A stretch of DNA of 24,249 bases, from positions 1-24,249 of the IMG/VR virus record IMGVR_UViG_3300024262_000234; one strand, given 5' to 3'. The translations under genes and the position numbers were made by a program. Under the pieces are notes generated by a model. The model saw only the letters and a list, made by a program, of their open reading frames with translations, searched no databases and was not told where the DNA came from. The first letter of the stretch is position 1, and every line of letters starts with the position of its first letter. Below are positions 5,141 to 11,499 of this stretch, in pieces. This stretch comes from a virus.

Positions 5141-5492
5141 ACTTTAAATTGATTAAAAAAGTTTACTTCCTTTAACATTAAAGGTAAATTTGATACCATT
5201 CTTCTAGTTTTATCAGAAGGTTCAATTGTAATAGATGTAATCTGATTATTAATATCAGGCTCTCTAAATACGGAATATTTATATTTGATTTTGTTAATTT
5301 AGCCATTAGTTTTTTTAATTCTACTTCATTTTCGATAGATAAATGTGCTAAATACGGGTCTTTGAACCATTTTTTGGAAATTTCTGGATATTCAAAGATA
5401 AATTGAATAGATGAATGTGATGCTTGAACCGCCTGATATCCAGGTGTTAAGTCTCGTCTTGTTACTGTTGTTAATTTGTGTACTTACGTCAT
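5119..5492 (-). pseudogene. Peptidyl-tRNA hydrolase 2 family gene, broken
   Basis: Translated in pieces, this is a Pth2-type protein, an enzyme that frees peptides from peptidyl-tRNA. The first segment is VHKLTTVTRRDLTPGYQAV..., with the GYQAVQASH core and LSIENEVELKKLM. The second, in the -1 frame, is KYSVFREPDINNQITSITIE... to ...NLPLMLKEV, the usual family C-terminus. Two lesions are visible. A TAA sits at codon 3 (5484-5486) after the only ATG (5492). One A is missing from an A-run at about 5278-5281, shifting the frame. Restoring that base rejoins the two halves. The TAA could be read by the UUA tRNA, but the frameshift could not. Possible explanations are a sequencing error in the homopolymer, true decay, or recoding. 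Together with flanks it fills the 488-base gap 5099-5586. Confidence 0.8.
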
Positions 5493-5495
5493 AAT
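5481..5495 (-). repeat. 15-bp direct repeat, copy 2 (ATTATGACGTAAGTA)
   Basis: Identical to 4287-4301. Here the ATG-ACG-TAA-GTA forms the start of the broken Pth2 gene, so the early stop comes from the repeat itself. The two copies flank Pth2, the zinc-ribbon gene and the coiled-coil gene (about 1.2 kb). Confidence 0.7.
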
Positions 5496-5571
5496 ATTTT
5501 TCTTTTTTATTTATATATTAATTTTTATTAATTGTTTTACAAATATATGTATAATATTTTAATTATCCAAA

Positions 5572-5586
5572 TTTTATATATAGAAT
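5572..5586 (+). promoter_or_regulatory. Late-type promoter motif
   Basis: TTTTATATATAGAAT lies immediately before the ATG at 5587, a diverged copy of the T-tract/TATATAATA motif. Confidence 0.38.
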
Positions 5587-6633
5587 ATGATAAAAAAGTT
5601 TTATTTATTTGAAAACTCACTTTATTCTGACTTAAATAATGTTAACAATGAAGAAGAATTAAAAAAAATTATTGGATTAGACCCATATAATTATGAATTA
5701 ACAATTGATAATGATAGGAAAAGTTTTGAATTAAGTGTTAAAGAGAAATTCATAGAAGATTTTTTAAACTTAGAAGATGGGATTTTTAGATTTATTTTTA
5801 GTGTTACTTGTCCTTCTGGTTATTATGATTTTTATGTAGATGATTCTGAACTTGATTGGATTTCAAGATATTTAACCAATGAAAATTTACACAAATTAAA
5901 AAAAGTTGGAAAATTCTTAGATCTTAATGATATTGCTGAGGATGAAAGACTATATGATGTGTTTTCAATTTTAGGGAGAGATTTAATAGATTATAATGAT
6001 ATTATTTGTGAAATATCAGCAGCAAAAGAAATTGTTGTTAAAAACGGGGTTAATAAAGTACTTAAAGAATTACCAATTGAATTTGAGAATTCATATACTG
6101 GTAACTGGGGTATTGATATTATATTTAATATAGAAAAAATAGGTGAATACATAGAAGAAAACAATTTAGAAGATATTAATACTGTTAGTGATTTTTTAGA
6201 AAATGTTGATTTTTCAGATCTTAATTATGAATTAGAAAATACTTGGGAATCAGAGTTTGATACTGATTATACTGACACAAATAAAGAATTTAGTAAAGCC
6301 ATAGATGAATTAATAGAAAAAATGAATATTCCAGAGGAAAAATATAATGATCCCAACCAATTAAAATTATTTAACGATAAATTTGATAAATCAGAATATA
6401 AATTTGATTTTGATTTTTTTAGTAAAATATCCGTTGATAATAATAATATTTATAAATCAAAACATTTAGGTGGTAAATTATTTGCTTGGTTTAAATCATA
6501 TGTATTTCAAAAAAATTATATGAAAAAACCTGATTTAAAAAAATATAATTTTTTAAAATCACATGAAATTATACATCCAAAAATTAAAGATGAATATGAA
6601 TATTTAGATTCTGCTAATAAATATAATATATAA
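5587..6633 (+). CDS. Hypothetical acidic protein
   Basis: This 348-residue, strongly acidic protein is not recognised. It is rich in Asp, Glu and Asn throughout residues 1-280 and switches to a basic, aromatic C-terminus (about 285-348, with HLGGKLFAWFKSYVFQK). The start MIKKFYLFENS loosely resembles the MKxIKxFE N-terminus of two other small genes here, so prohead targeting is possible (inference). No catalytic motif is evident. It is followed convergently by a minus-strand gene 5 bases away, with no terminator between. Confidence 0.75.
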   Translation: MIKKFYLFENSLYSDLNNVNNEEELKKIIGLDPYNYELTIDNDRKSFELSVKEKFIEDFLNLEDGIFRFIFSVTCPSGYYDFYVDDSELDWISRYLTNENLHKLKKVGKFLDLNDIAEDERLYDVFSILGRDLIDYNDIICEISAAKEIVVKNGVNKVLKELPIEFENSYTGNWGIDIIFNIEKIGEYIEENNLEDINTVSDFLENVDFSDLNYELENTWESEFDTDYTDTNKEFSKAIDELIEKMNIPEEKYNDPNQLKLFNDKFDKSEYKFDFDFFSKISVDNNNIYKSKHLGGKLFAWFKSYVFQKNYMKKPDLKKYNFLKSHEIIHPKIKDEYEYLDSANKYNI

Positions 6634-6638
6634 TTAAA

Positions 6639-6929
6639 TTACCTATTAGTTAATTTTTTCATTTTATCCCGTCTAGAATTTTTTATAATCTGAGCATCAA
6701 TCACTTTAACCATCATTTCTTTGTCATAATATCTGAAAGTATATCTATCTTTCATATAATTCAATTGATACTCACTTGCAAGATTAAATTTTTCAATAAT
6801 ACCATCCTCAATCTTTTTATACATTAACATATCACCAACAACCTTATTATCCTTATATTTTAAGGTTAATTCTGTGAGTAATTCCATATCATCACATATT
6901 GTTTTTAATCTCTCAATTAAATAATCCAT
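6639..6929 (-). CDS. Hypothetical helical protein
   Basis: This 96-residue protein is not recognised. It is predominantly helical, with a Leu-rich amphipathic first half and a basic C-terminus (KNSRRDKMKKLTNR). A TATCTTTG box lies 23 bases upstream of the ATG at 6929, suggesting its own host-type promoter. Confidence 0.72.
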   Translation of the reverse strand: MDYLIERLKTICDDMELLTELTLKYKDNKVVGDMLMYKKIEDGIIEKFNLASEYQLNYMKDRYTFRYYDKEMMVKVIDAQIIKNSRRDKMKKLTNR

Positions 6930-6952
6930 ATTGATATTTTAAATTATTAATA

Positions 6953-6960
6953 CAAAGATA
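6953..6960 (-). promoter_or_regulatory. TANNTTTG box (Bacteroidota -7 type)
   Basis: The minus strand reads TATCTTTG, 23 bases before the ATG at 6929, a normal distance for a -7 element with a short leader. The -33 region is T-rich without a clear TTTG. Confidence 0.45.
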
Positions 6961-7014
6961 CAAATAATATTTTAAAATAAAAAATTAATTATTCTGTAGT
7001 CAGGATTTTGTCAT

Positions 7015-7213
7015 TTAAACCTCACATTTATCTAACATATTTCTATGTTCCCATCTAATGATGGGCGCATCAACCCGAATATTATAATACTGTTCATCTA
7101 CTAATTCTGTTTGACTTGCATCCTCAACGGTATAACGTATTATTAGTACTTCCGTTTTAAACAGTGATGTCCTGAACTTCCTCTAATATTTCTATCAGCG
7201 TAAGGTCAAATAA
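7015..7213 (-). pseudogene. Possible remnant of a decayed small gene
   Basis: The 284-base gap 6930-7213 has no intact gene. On the minus strand one frame, open from about 7180 to the stop at 7015, reads coding-like protein (KTEVLIIRYTVEDASQ... ending RWEHRNMLDKCEV) but has no ATG. A second frame just upstream (DLTLIEILEEVQDITV) is also coding-like and is continuous with the frame of the preceding gene after its TAA stop. Together they look like the C-terminal part of a gene broken by a frameshift. No family is recognised. Confidence 0.3.
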
Positions 7214-7444
7214 TTAATTTAATTTTTCAAATTTTATATTAAATTCTTCAATTTCAAAAGTTAAATTTAACGGTCCTGAATTGTCACCAATTTTAACATC
7301 TTCAAGATCTATCATAACTGTGTTAGGTGATTCAGGTTCTAATGTTCTTGCATTACCTTCTAAACCTATTGGCAAATATGTTTTATTTCCCATCATTGAT
7401 AATATATATACATCATTCAATATTAATTTAAATCTAGCTTTCAT
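7214..7444 (-). CDS. Hypothetical small protein
   Basis: This 76-residue protein is not recognised. It is beta-rich, with a ...VMIDLEDVKIG... segment and regularly alternating residues towards its C-terminus (PLNLTFEIEEFNIKFEKLN), suggesting a small barrel or sandwich. The ATG at 7444 lies only 4 bases after a TATCTTTG box, so the mRNA may be leaderless or nearly so. Beyond its TAA the same frame continues as a coding-like stretch (see the remnant at 7015-7213). Confidence 0.65.
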   Translation of the reverse strand: MKARFKLILNDVYILSMMGNKTYLPIGLEGNARTLEPESPNTVMIDLEDVKIGDNSGPLNLTFEIEEFNIKFEKLN

Positions 7445-7448
7445 ATTA

Positions 7449-7456
7449 CAAAGATA
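7449..7456 (-). promoter_or_regulatory. TANNTTTG box next to a start codon
   Basis: The minus strand reads TATCTTTG, then TAAT, then the ATG at 7444. With transcription starting a few bases after a -7 box, the message would begin at or next to the start codon. Confidence 0.4.
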
Positions 7457-7476
7457 CTATTTTTTATCCAATATAA

Positions 7477-8109
7477 CTAATATTTCTTATTTTTAGCACC
7501 AGCACCAGTTTCTATCAACTTGGCTTTTTTCATAATTTTTAAATATGGTAGTGATACACCTTTATCTGTATCACAATATATTTTACCTGGTTTTTTCTCA
7601 TAACCATCTGATGTTAATCTAAACCGTTCTCCTTTAATTTCAATTAAGTCACCCTTTCTCCATGCTGATAAAAAATTAACATTTTTTAATTTCCTTTTTC
7701 TCAATATGGATTCCATTAATGGTTTAAAGGTATTATTTTTTTGAGTTTTCAATACTGCTTCTATATGACCACTATCCATATCATCTAATGGTATATATTT
7801 TAATGGTTGTTTACCATCTTTACCATATGTACCCCAAAGTAATATTTTTTCTGGTTTAACAAAACCATTTTCAATTAAATAATCCGTTTCTTCTAAATGA
7901 TATTTAATATAACTATCAGTAGTTATAATATCTAAATTAACTAAAACTTGAACCAACCTTTGATCATAATTAATATTCCAATAGTCTGTAATAACTTTAA
8001 GATTAAGTGTAACATCCTCAACTAATGAGTCACTTCCTATATAGTTTATAAAATGTGCCCAATCTATATGTTTTAACACTATTGGTATTCTTTCTTTAGG
8101 TCTTGGCAT
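7477..8109 (-). CDS. Conserved-type phage protein starting MPRPKERIP
   Basis: A 210-residue protein. The N-terminal part resembles the small DUF1040-like phage fold: MPRPKERIP..., then a DQRLVQVLVNL segment at about residues 54-64 comparable to the family's RLGQLLVNL. The second part (WGTYGKDGKQPLKYIPLDDMDSGHIEAVLKTQ, about 92-123) looks like a conserved phage module of unknown role. The third part is basic and beta-rich, with a GDLIEIKGERFRL motif. It stops at TAG; reading on would add 11 residues and end at a TGA overlapping the next start. It overlaps the upstream gene by 14 bases, which suggests one operon. Confidence 0.72.
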   Translation of the reverse strand: MPRPKERIPIVLKHIDWAHFINYIGSDSLVEDVTLNLKVITDYWNINYDQRLVQVLVNLDIITTDSYIKYHLEETDYLIENGFVKPEKILLWGTYGKDGKQPLKYIPLDDMDSGHIEAVLKTQKNNTFKPLMESILRKRKLKNVNFLSAWRKGDLIEIKGERFRLTSDGYEKKPGKIYCDTDKGVSLPYLKIMKKAKLIETGAGAKNKKY

Positions 8110-8467
8110 TTATTTTATTTTTTAATTTTTTTAATTTATTTTTTCTTGATATCTTACTGAAATTAATTATTTTATATTTAATCCACTCTGAATTATTATA
8201 AAAATCTCCATGGTTCTTCACATCAATTATATAATAATTATTATTCTTTTTTTGAAAATCTTTAGTTAATATAAAATAACAAGCACCATTTATTTTTGAT
8301 ATATGATATTTAGTCATAAACTTTTTATTTTCCTTTTTAATCTTTTTTGTTATGGTATTTGGGCTTATTGTATTTTCAAGTACAAATTCATAACAATCAG
8401 TGAATTCTTTAATAGAACCACACAAAAAAGCTAAACCATCATATTTTTTAAGTATTTTTTTTACCAT
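8096..8467 (-). CDS. Hypothetical basic protein
   Basis: This lysine-rich protein of 123 residues is not recognised. It has a possible beta core (GACYFILTKDF, NYYIIDVKNHG) and a very basic C-terminal tail (SRKNKLKKLKNKINAKT). The start at 8467 is preferred because an A-rich stretch precedes it and it overlaps the kptA gene by only 20 bases; an ATG at 8488 would add seven residues. It overlaps the next gene downstream by 14 bases. Possible RNA binding, given the charge and the kptA neighbour, is only a guess. Confidence 0.65.
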   Translation of the reverse strand: MVKKILKKYDGLAFLCGSIKEFTDCYEFVLENTISPNTITKKIKKENKKFMTKYHISKINGACYFILTKDFQKKNNNYYIIDVKNHGDFYNNSEWIKYKIINFSKISRKNKLKKLKNKINAKT

Positions 8468-8981
8468 CGATATATTTTTTAGGTACATTATCAGTTAACC
8501 AAACCCCATTATCACTTAAATAGAATTTATAACCATCTGTGTACATTTTTGCTGTGTCAATTTCTAATATAACAGGTTCTTTGTACTTTGAATATCTTTT
8601 TCCTACATCATAAGCAACATCTTTACTATCTGATAAGTGTACATGTAATCTTCGCATCTTACTTAAACCAGTTTTCATTATTTTGTCATAATTCATTGGT
8701 GATGTACCATGATAAAGAACTCTTGGTGGACGTTTTTCTTTAAGTTGTACATCAACTTTAATAGAATGACCTTGTGTAGCCCTTAACATCGTCTTATCAT
8801 CGTTATACGCAAGTCTTTTTTTATTATTAGTGTCAACGATATGATCCAATTCAGACTGTGTTATACAAACTTTACTTAAAAGTGACACAACATCAACATA
8901 ACCATGCTTATCCATCATCAAATCCTCTGGATTGTGCCTCAGGAGGTATGTAATCTTCTTTCCTACTTTAATATAGTCCAT
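8448..8981 (-). CDS. kptA: RNA 2'-phosphotransferase (KptA/Tpt1 family)
   Basis: A full-length 177-residue KptA/Tpt1. The family moves a 2'-phosphate from RNA to NAD+, giving ADP-ribose 1'',2''-cyclic phosphate and nicotinamide; in eukaryotes this completes tRNA splicing. All signature blocks are present: LLRHNPED with R15-H16, a GYVDVVSLL segment, RATQGHSIKV from R67, LYHGT at 89-93 (NAD+ pocket), RLHVHLS at 111-117, VILEID, and NGVWLT with VPKKYI near the end. Bacterial KptA often acts without a known splicing system; here it sits in a phage with many tRNAs, so RNA repair or another 2'-phosphate or ADP-ribosyl role is plausible (inference). It overlaps both neighbours, typical of an operon. 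Confidence 0.95.
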   Translation of the reverse strand: MDYIKVGKKITYLLRHNPEDLMMDKHGYVDVVSLLSKVCITQSELDHIVDTNNKKRLAYNDDKTMLRATQGHSIKVDVQLKEKRPPRVLYHGTSPMNYDKIMKTGLSKMRRLHVHLSDSKDVAYDVGKRYSKYKEPVILEIDTAKMYTDGYKFYLSDNGVWLTDNVPKKYIDGKKNT

Positions 8982-9408
8982 TATCGTTATCTTTTTCGTT
9001 TAACTTATCTATTTTCATTTTTCTCAATTCTTTAATGGGGTATTTATCTCTTATTCGATAAAAATCAACCCCTTCTGAGTAATAACCATTAGATGATCCA
9101 TGCCACCTGATAGTAACATACCCTTTAATTGTAGCTAATTTATAAAATGTCCATGTTGCAGACTCATAACGCCCACTACTATCATCTGAAGAGGATTCTT
9201 CTGCTTGTAATAATGGATAACCAATCAAATCACTTAAATCACCATCAATATCTTCTACTGTAACATATTCACCACAATCTTGGTTATGATATTGTTGATA
9301 TATTGCACCATCAGAAGTATAAAAATGAATAATCTCTGGTTCATCATAAGTTTGATATACTTTTATGATAACCTTACCCAATAATTCTTTGAAATTACAA
9401 TTACTCAT
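8968..9408 (-). CDS. DUF7448-type protein
   Basis: A 146-residue protein matching the remembered pattern of the DUF7448 family: a GKVIIKVY strand, IHFYTSDGAIYQQYHNQDC, EYVTVEDIDGDLSDLIG, PLLQAEESS, ATWTFYKLATIKGYVTIRW and SNGYYSEGVDF. The family is common in phages and bacteria and its function is unknown. The start at 9408 is chosen over an ATG at 9438 because it falls one base after the stop of the upstream gene and begins MSNCNFKELLG, where conservation seems to start. It overlaps kptA by 14 bases. Confidence 0.8.
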   Translation of the reverse strand: MSNCNFKELLGKVIIKVYQTYDEPEIIHFYTSDGAIYQQYHNQDCGEYVTVEDIDGDLSDLIGYPLLQAEESSSDDSSGRYESATWTFYKLATIKGYVTIRWHGSSNGYYSEGVDFYRIRDKYPIKELRKMKIDKLNEKDNDNGLY

Positions 9409-9409
9409 A

Positions 9410-9625
9410 TTATTTATTATAATAAATAAGAATAGCAAATATTACACAATAACCAACAAATAAAACCAAAAATGTTTTCCATTTTTTATTCGCTATTGGT
9501 TGTACAAGACTATCTTTATATTTTTCATCATTCTTATCTCCTGTAAACACAAGTGAAGCAAACCAACTCACTATCGAAATAGCAAATAGTATAGAAATTA
9601 TTGATGATATTGTTAATGAATCCAT
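9410..9625 (-). CDS. Small membrane protein with two transmembrane helices
   Basis: A 71-residue protein with a hydrophobic helix at about 5-28 (SSIISILFAISIVSWFASL), a charged loop (TGDKNDEKYKDS), and a second helix at about 51-68 (TFLVLFVGYCVIFAILIYY). The short hairpin topology resembles phage holins or superinfection membrane proteins, but no lysis enzyme is nearby. Its ATG overlaps the upstream stop as TAATG, so it is translationally coupled to the next membrane protein. Confidence 0.75.
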   Translation of the reverse strand: MDSLTISSIISILFAISIVSWFASLVFTGDKNDEKYKDSLVQPIANKKWKTFLVLFVGYCVIFAILIYYNK

Positions 9626-10176
9626 TATCTAAATCTTTTAGTATTAATGTCTTTTATCTCTTTTCCTTTGTGAATGAAAGTAACATATGATCTAACACCA
9701 GTTAAATATGTATTTTCTTCTACCACAATATTAAAATCTCTTTTATCTGCTGGTTTACCAACATAAATAAACCAACTCCCTTCTGAAAAATTCACTAAAT
9801 TTTTATGTTTTAATATATCAGATGTATCATTTACCCATATCATATAAGAACTTTTTATAATATCACCTGGATGTCCACCACATCCAACCTTATATTCTTT
9901 ATCACTAACATACTGAGTAACGTTAGAATCAATTTTAATAAATGATCCGACAAGTAATAATAAACCAGAACAAAATAATGTTATTTTTATAATTTCATCT
10001 AGTTTAGTTTTGTTCATACTCATAGCAAAAAAACCAGAAACCAATAACATAAACACCCCCAACATTGGAGGTACTATTCCTGGTAAAATTGTATAAAATA
10101 TATAACTAATACCAATTAACAATAATAAATAAATACTTCTAATAATCCATCTAAAAACTTTCATGTTCATTTTCAT
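9625..10176 (-). CDS. Membrane protein with a soluble C-terminal domain
   Basis: This 183-residue protein is not recognised. Residues 10-30, 33-53 and about 65-82 are hydrophobic helices; residues 95-183 form a soluble domain with a GCGGHPGD loop and several predicted strands. It is coupled to the downstream two-helix protein through TAATG. The pair may act together in the host envelope, for example against superinfection (inference). The start at 10176 follows the exonuclease stop by 7 bases. Confidence 0.75.
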   Translation of the reverse strand: MKMNMKVFRWIIRSIYLLLLIGISYIFYTILPGIVPPMLGVFMLLVSGFFAMSMNKTKLDEIIKITLFCSGLLLLVGSFIKIDSNVTQYVSDKEYKVGCGGHPGDIIKSSYMIWVNDTSDILKHKNLVNFSEGSWFIYVGKPADKRDFNIVVEENTYLTGVRSYVTFIHKGKEIKDINTKRFR

Positions 10177-10183
10177 AACTGTT

Positions 10184-10702
10184 TTATTTAAGTTTAATAT
10201 TCAATCCTTTTTTTTGCATTTCTAATACTGCTTCTGCATTTGCCATCGCATCGTTTACAGGATTATGATCGTGTTTTGTTTTTCTCATATATTTCCAACT
10301 TGCAAACATATCATTTTGATAACCACACCACAAATCACTAATTCTTCTACTAGACCACCCAAATACGTTTCTTCCAACATATTTATGTAAGTAATAATTT
10401 ATCCAAGGAAAATCATAACCATTATTATCAGATAAAAATATTGGTCTACCCTTTGTGTTTTCATTAACCCAATCCGTAAAATCTGCCATTACTTTTTCAG
10501 GATCATCAAATGTTAAGTGTTCTTCTCTTGAAAAACCACTAATCTCTAATGCAGAAGGTATCCATATATCTGATATTGGTTTTACTTTACCATAAAAAGT
10601 CTTACTTAATGATGGTTCTACTACTACTGCACCAAAACACACCATTGAATGATCACCTTGAACTGGTCCATCGCTTTCTACATCTACTACTATATAACTC
10701 AT
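10184..10702 (-). CDS. DEDDh 3'-5' exonuclease (DnaQ/RNase T-like)
   Basis: A 172-residue single-domain exonuclease. Exo I is VVDVESDG (D7, E9), Exo II is DNNGYDFPW (D97), and Exo III is HNPVND (H146, D151), so the four acidic metal ligands and the general-base histidine are present. It lacks a polymerase and resembles stand-alone phage exoribonucleases of the Rv2179c type, acting on the 3' ends of RNA or DNA. RNA is suggested only by the tRNA and kptA context. Its ATG overlaps the TGA of the upstream gene (ATGA). Confidence 0.9.
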   Translation of the reverse strand: MSYIVVDVESDGPVQGDHSMVCFGAVVVEPSLSKTFYGKVKPISDIWIPSALEISGFSREEHLTFDDPEKVMADFTDWVNENTKGRPIFLSDNNGYDFPWINYYLHKYVGRNVFGWSSRRISDLWCGYQNDMFASWKYMRKTKHDHNPVNDAMANAEAVLEMQKKGLNIKLK

Positions 10703-11148
10703 TTTTTAATTTTTATTTTTTCAATTTTTACCAACTTAAAATCTCTTGGATAATCCACATTTGAATAATTATTTATAGTATTTTTCAATTTTTTAATAAT
10801 TGAATCATCCAATTCACCACCAACACAAAAACCATAAGATGTTAATTCATATTTTTTTGAAAAAACACTAATCATTTCTGTGTCTGTAACTGGTACTTCA
10901 AGTTTAGTTACTTCTTCAACATCACCAGAAATATGATATGACACAGTTCTTATTGCATCTATACTATTTATTTCTAAATCTTCAAGAAACTTTCTACTAT
11001 TATCTAAAATATAAACAAGATAATACACACCTTTATTTTCTAATGATGAAAAATAAACTACACCATTATATTTAGAAAATTTGTTGAAATTTAATTTCAA
11101 CTGATTCGGATACTCTTTAGATTTATCTATTATATAAATATTATTCAT
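10699..11148 (-). CDS. Hypothetical protein
   Basis: This protein of 149 residues is not recognised. It is an alpha/beta protein with strands such as YNGVVYFSSL and GVYYLVYIL, an acidic middle part and a basic tail (KIEKIKIKK). The start at 11148 (MNNIYIIDKSKEY) is chosen over 11175 because a TATATTTG box lies 4 bases upstream of it, with a TTTG at the right -33 distance; the longer start would lie inside that promoter. Its TGA overlaps the exonuclease ATG. Confidence 0.7.
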   Translation of the reverse strand: MNNIYIIDKSKEYPNQLKLNFNKFSKYNGVVYFSSLENKGVYYLVYILDNSRKFLEDLEINSIDAIRTVSYHISGDVEEVTKLEVPVTDTEMISVFSKKYELTSYGFCVGGELDDSIIKKLKNTINNYSNVDYPRDFKLVKIEKIKIKK

Positions 11149-11152
11149 AATG

Positions 11153-11160
11153 CAAATATA
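11153..11160 (-). promoter_or_regulatory. TANNTTTG box with -33 TTTG
   Basis: The minus strand reads TATATTTG here, preceded by TTTG with a 20-base spacer, the classic Bacteroidota -33/-7 spacing. It ends 4 bases before the ATG at 11148, pointing to a leaderless or near-leaderless message. Confidence 0.5.
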
Positions 11161-11181
11161 ATCAATCAAATTCATTAAAAC

Positions 11182-11214
11182 AAAAAAAAGAGCATTAATT
11201 TCTTAACACACTTT
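11182..11214 (-). terminator. Probable terminator after the histone-like gene
   Basis: On the minus strand a weak stem with GAAA loop (around TTAA-GAAA-TTAA, extended by G-T pairs) is followed by eight T's. It lies 18 bases past the stop of the 59-residue gene. Confidence 0.45.
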
Positions 11215-11231
11215 CTTGATTTTTGTTTTTC

Positions 11232-11411
11232 TTACTTTTTTGTTGCATCAACTGAAGCTTTCCTGTAAGGTGTAATAAGTTTTTTAACTTCACCAAGTGC
11301 TTTACGAGCATCGGCTTCAGCTGACTTATTTCCTTTTTCAAGGTATTTTGCATGACGTTCTTGGACGATTGCAAATTGTTCTTCGATTTGTGCATAAAGT
11401 TCTTCTAACAT
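11232..11411 (-). CDS. Histone H1-like protein (Hc1 type)
   Basis: A 59-residue protein running MLEELYAQIEEQF..., then LEKGNKSAEADARKAL, GEVKKLITPYRKASVDA and TKK. This is the compact form of the Bacteroidota histone H1-like family, whose members carry an EKGNKAAGxRARKA helix followed by a K-x-FRKASxEAxKK end and bind DNA through the basic second helix. The phage protein keeps the EKGNK, ARKAL and YRKAS landmarks, with a more acidic first helix. It likely binds host or phage DNA (inference). Terminators lie on both sides, so it appears to be a single-gene unit with its own leader. A larger overlapping frame at 11195-11395 is a shadow. Confidence 0.82.
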   Translation of the reverse strand: MLEELYAQIEEQFAIVQERHAKYLEKGNKSAEADARKALGEVKKLITPYRKASVDATKK

Positions 11412-11454
11412 ATTTATTTATTTATTTTTTTATTCAATTTTTATTGAATATTAG

Positions 11455-11479
11455 TATTATATCAATAAGATATAAAAAA
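11455..11479 (-). promoter_or_regulatory. Divergent late-type promoter motif for the histone-like gene
   Basis: The minus strand reads TTTTTTATATCTTA, then TTGATATAATA: a T-tract with two TATA-like boxes, a looser match to the common motif. It is 43 bases upstream of the ATG and overlaps the U-tract of the preceding terminator. A small hairpin (ATTCAAT/ATTGAAT) lies in the leader at about 11432-11449. Confidence 0.3.
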
Positions 11480-11499
11480 GTTTAAATTCTTTTTAAACT
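11474..11499 (-). terminator. Intrinsic terminator of the clamp-like gene
   Basis: The minus strand has stem AGTTTAAA/TTTAAACT (8 bp) with a 5-nt loop, followed by TTTTTT. The TAA stop of the clamp-like gene lies inside the stem. Confidence 0.7.

Noticed and set aside
11195-11395. 66-residue minus-strand frame
   Set aside because: It is a shadow of the histone H1-like gene (11232-11411), whose frame has a clear family pattern.
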